From assembly GCA_025655575.1 (NCBI GenBank), contig JAHXIP010000002.1:248001-312000 (forward strand): DNA of 64,000 nt, in the 5' to 3' direction. The notes under the pieces are model-generated. The model was not told the DNA's origin, did not search any database, and worked only from the letters and a program-made list of their open reading frames with translations. The position numbers and the translations under genes were made by a program. This DNA is from Candidatus Thiodiazotropha sp. (ex Monitilora ramsayi). Lineage in GTDB: Bacteria > Pseudomonadota > Gammaproteobacteria > Chromatiales > Chromatiaceae. Below are positions 63,961 to 64,000 of this stretch, piece by piece; positions within the stretch are counted from its first letter, which is position 1; each line of letters begins with the position of its first letter.

Positions 63961-64000
63961 ACTCCACCACCCTTATCCCACCTGCCTATGCAACTATCGC

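Overview
The window is a stretch of gammaproteobacterial chromosome. No read-out names the species. Several conserved gene orders point to the class: hemA-prfA-prmC-moeB, gatCAB beside mreBCD-mrdA-rodA-mltB-rlpA-dacA-ybeD-lipB-lipA, apaG/apaH near folA-thyA-lgt, ygfB-pepP-ubiH-ubiI divergent from a zapB-like gene, zapA and 6S RNA, and a split two-subunit glycine decarboxylase. The combination, with a DUF1302/LolA-like pair and rhombosortase, resembles Chromatiales or related sulfur-oxidising lineages, but that placement is inference. Almost all of the DNA is housekeeping. I see no prophage, insertion sequence, CRISPR array, tRNA or rRNA.

Layout. 1-1918 (minus): a DUF1302-type outer membrane protein cut by the window edge, and a LolA-like periplasmic protein. 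2263-7912 (plus): haem synthesis, translation termination, an unknown small protein, MoeB, a rhombosortase and a small lipoprotein. 7922-13483 (minus): a secreted metalloprotease carrying a GlyGly-CTERM tail (the probable rhombosortase substrate), then gatB, gatA and gatC. 14103-16368 (plus): a DUF6502 + DUF5666 lipoprotein pair placed between gatC and mreB. 16638-27945 (plus): rod-shape and peptidoglycan genes followed by lipoate genes and a YdcF-type protein. 27992-31170 (minus): a murU-like nucleotidyltransferase, a GCS2 ligase and an M14-type amidohydrolase. 31613-35964 (minus): rho, trxA and an mla operon without mlaC. 36668-38392 (minus): a large Ig-like lipoprotein. 38749-44874: mixed small genes, an Fe-S oxidoreductase, coq7, apaG, DUF2238, apaH and AIM24. 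44871-47019 (minus): folA, thyA and lgt. 47260-48464: a regulator and an outer membrane protein. 48542-52000 (minus): molybdenum cofactor genes and a PfkB kinase. 52098-56871 (minus): gcvT-gcvH-gcvPA-gcvPB under a tandem glycine riboswitch with a terminator. 56944-58548: a DUF4382 lipoprotein. 58767-63106 (minus): ubiquinone hydroxylases, pepP and ygfB. 63202-63960 (plus): zapB-like gene, zapA and 6S RNA.

How they work together. The long plus-strand block builds and remodels the sidewall: MreBCD with PBP2/RodA for elongation, MltB, RlpA and DacA for trimming. UbiH, UbiI and Coq7 serve ubiquinone ring hydroxylation. MoeB, MoaB, MoaD, MoaE and MoeA serve molybdopterin synthesis. The most unusual items are the rhombosortase with its likely substrate next door, the DUF6502/DUF5666 pair, an apparent ATT start for mreC, the missing mlaC, and the nucleotidyltransferase-amidoligase-amidohydrolase cluster. 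I did not find a clearly new defence or mobile system.
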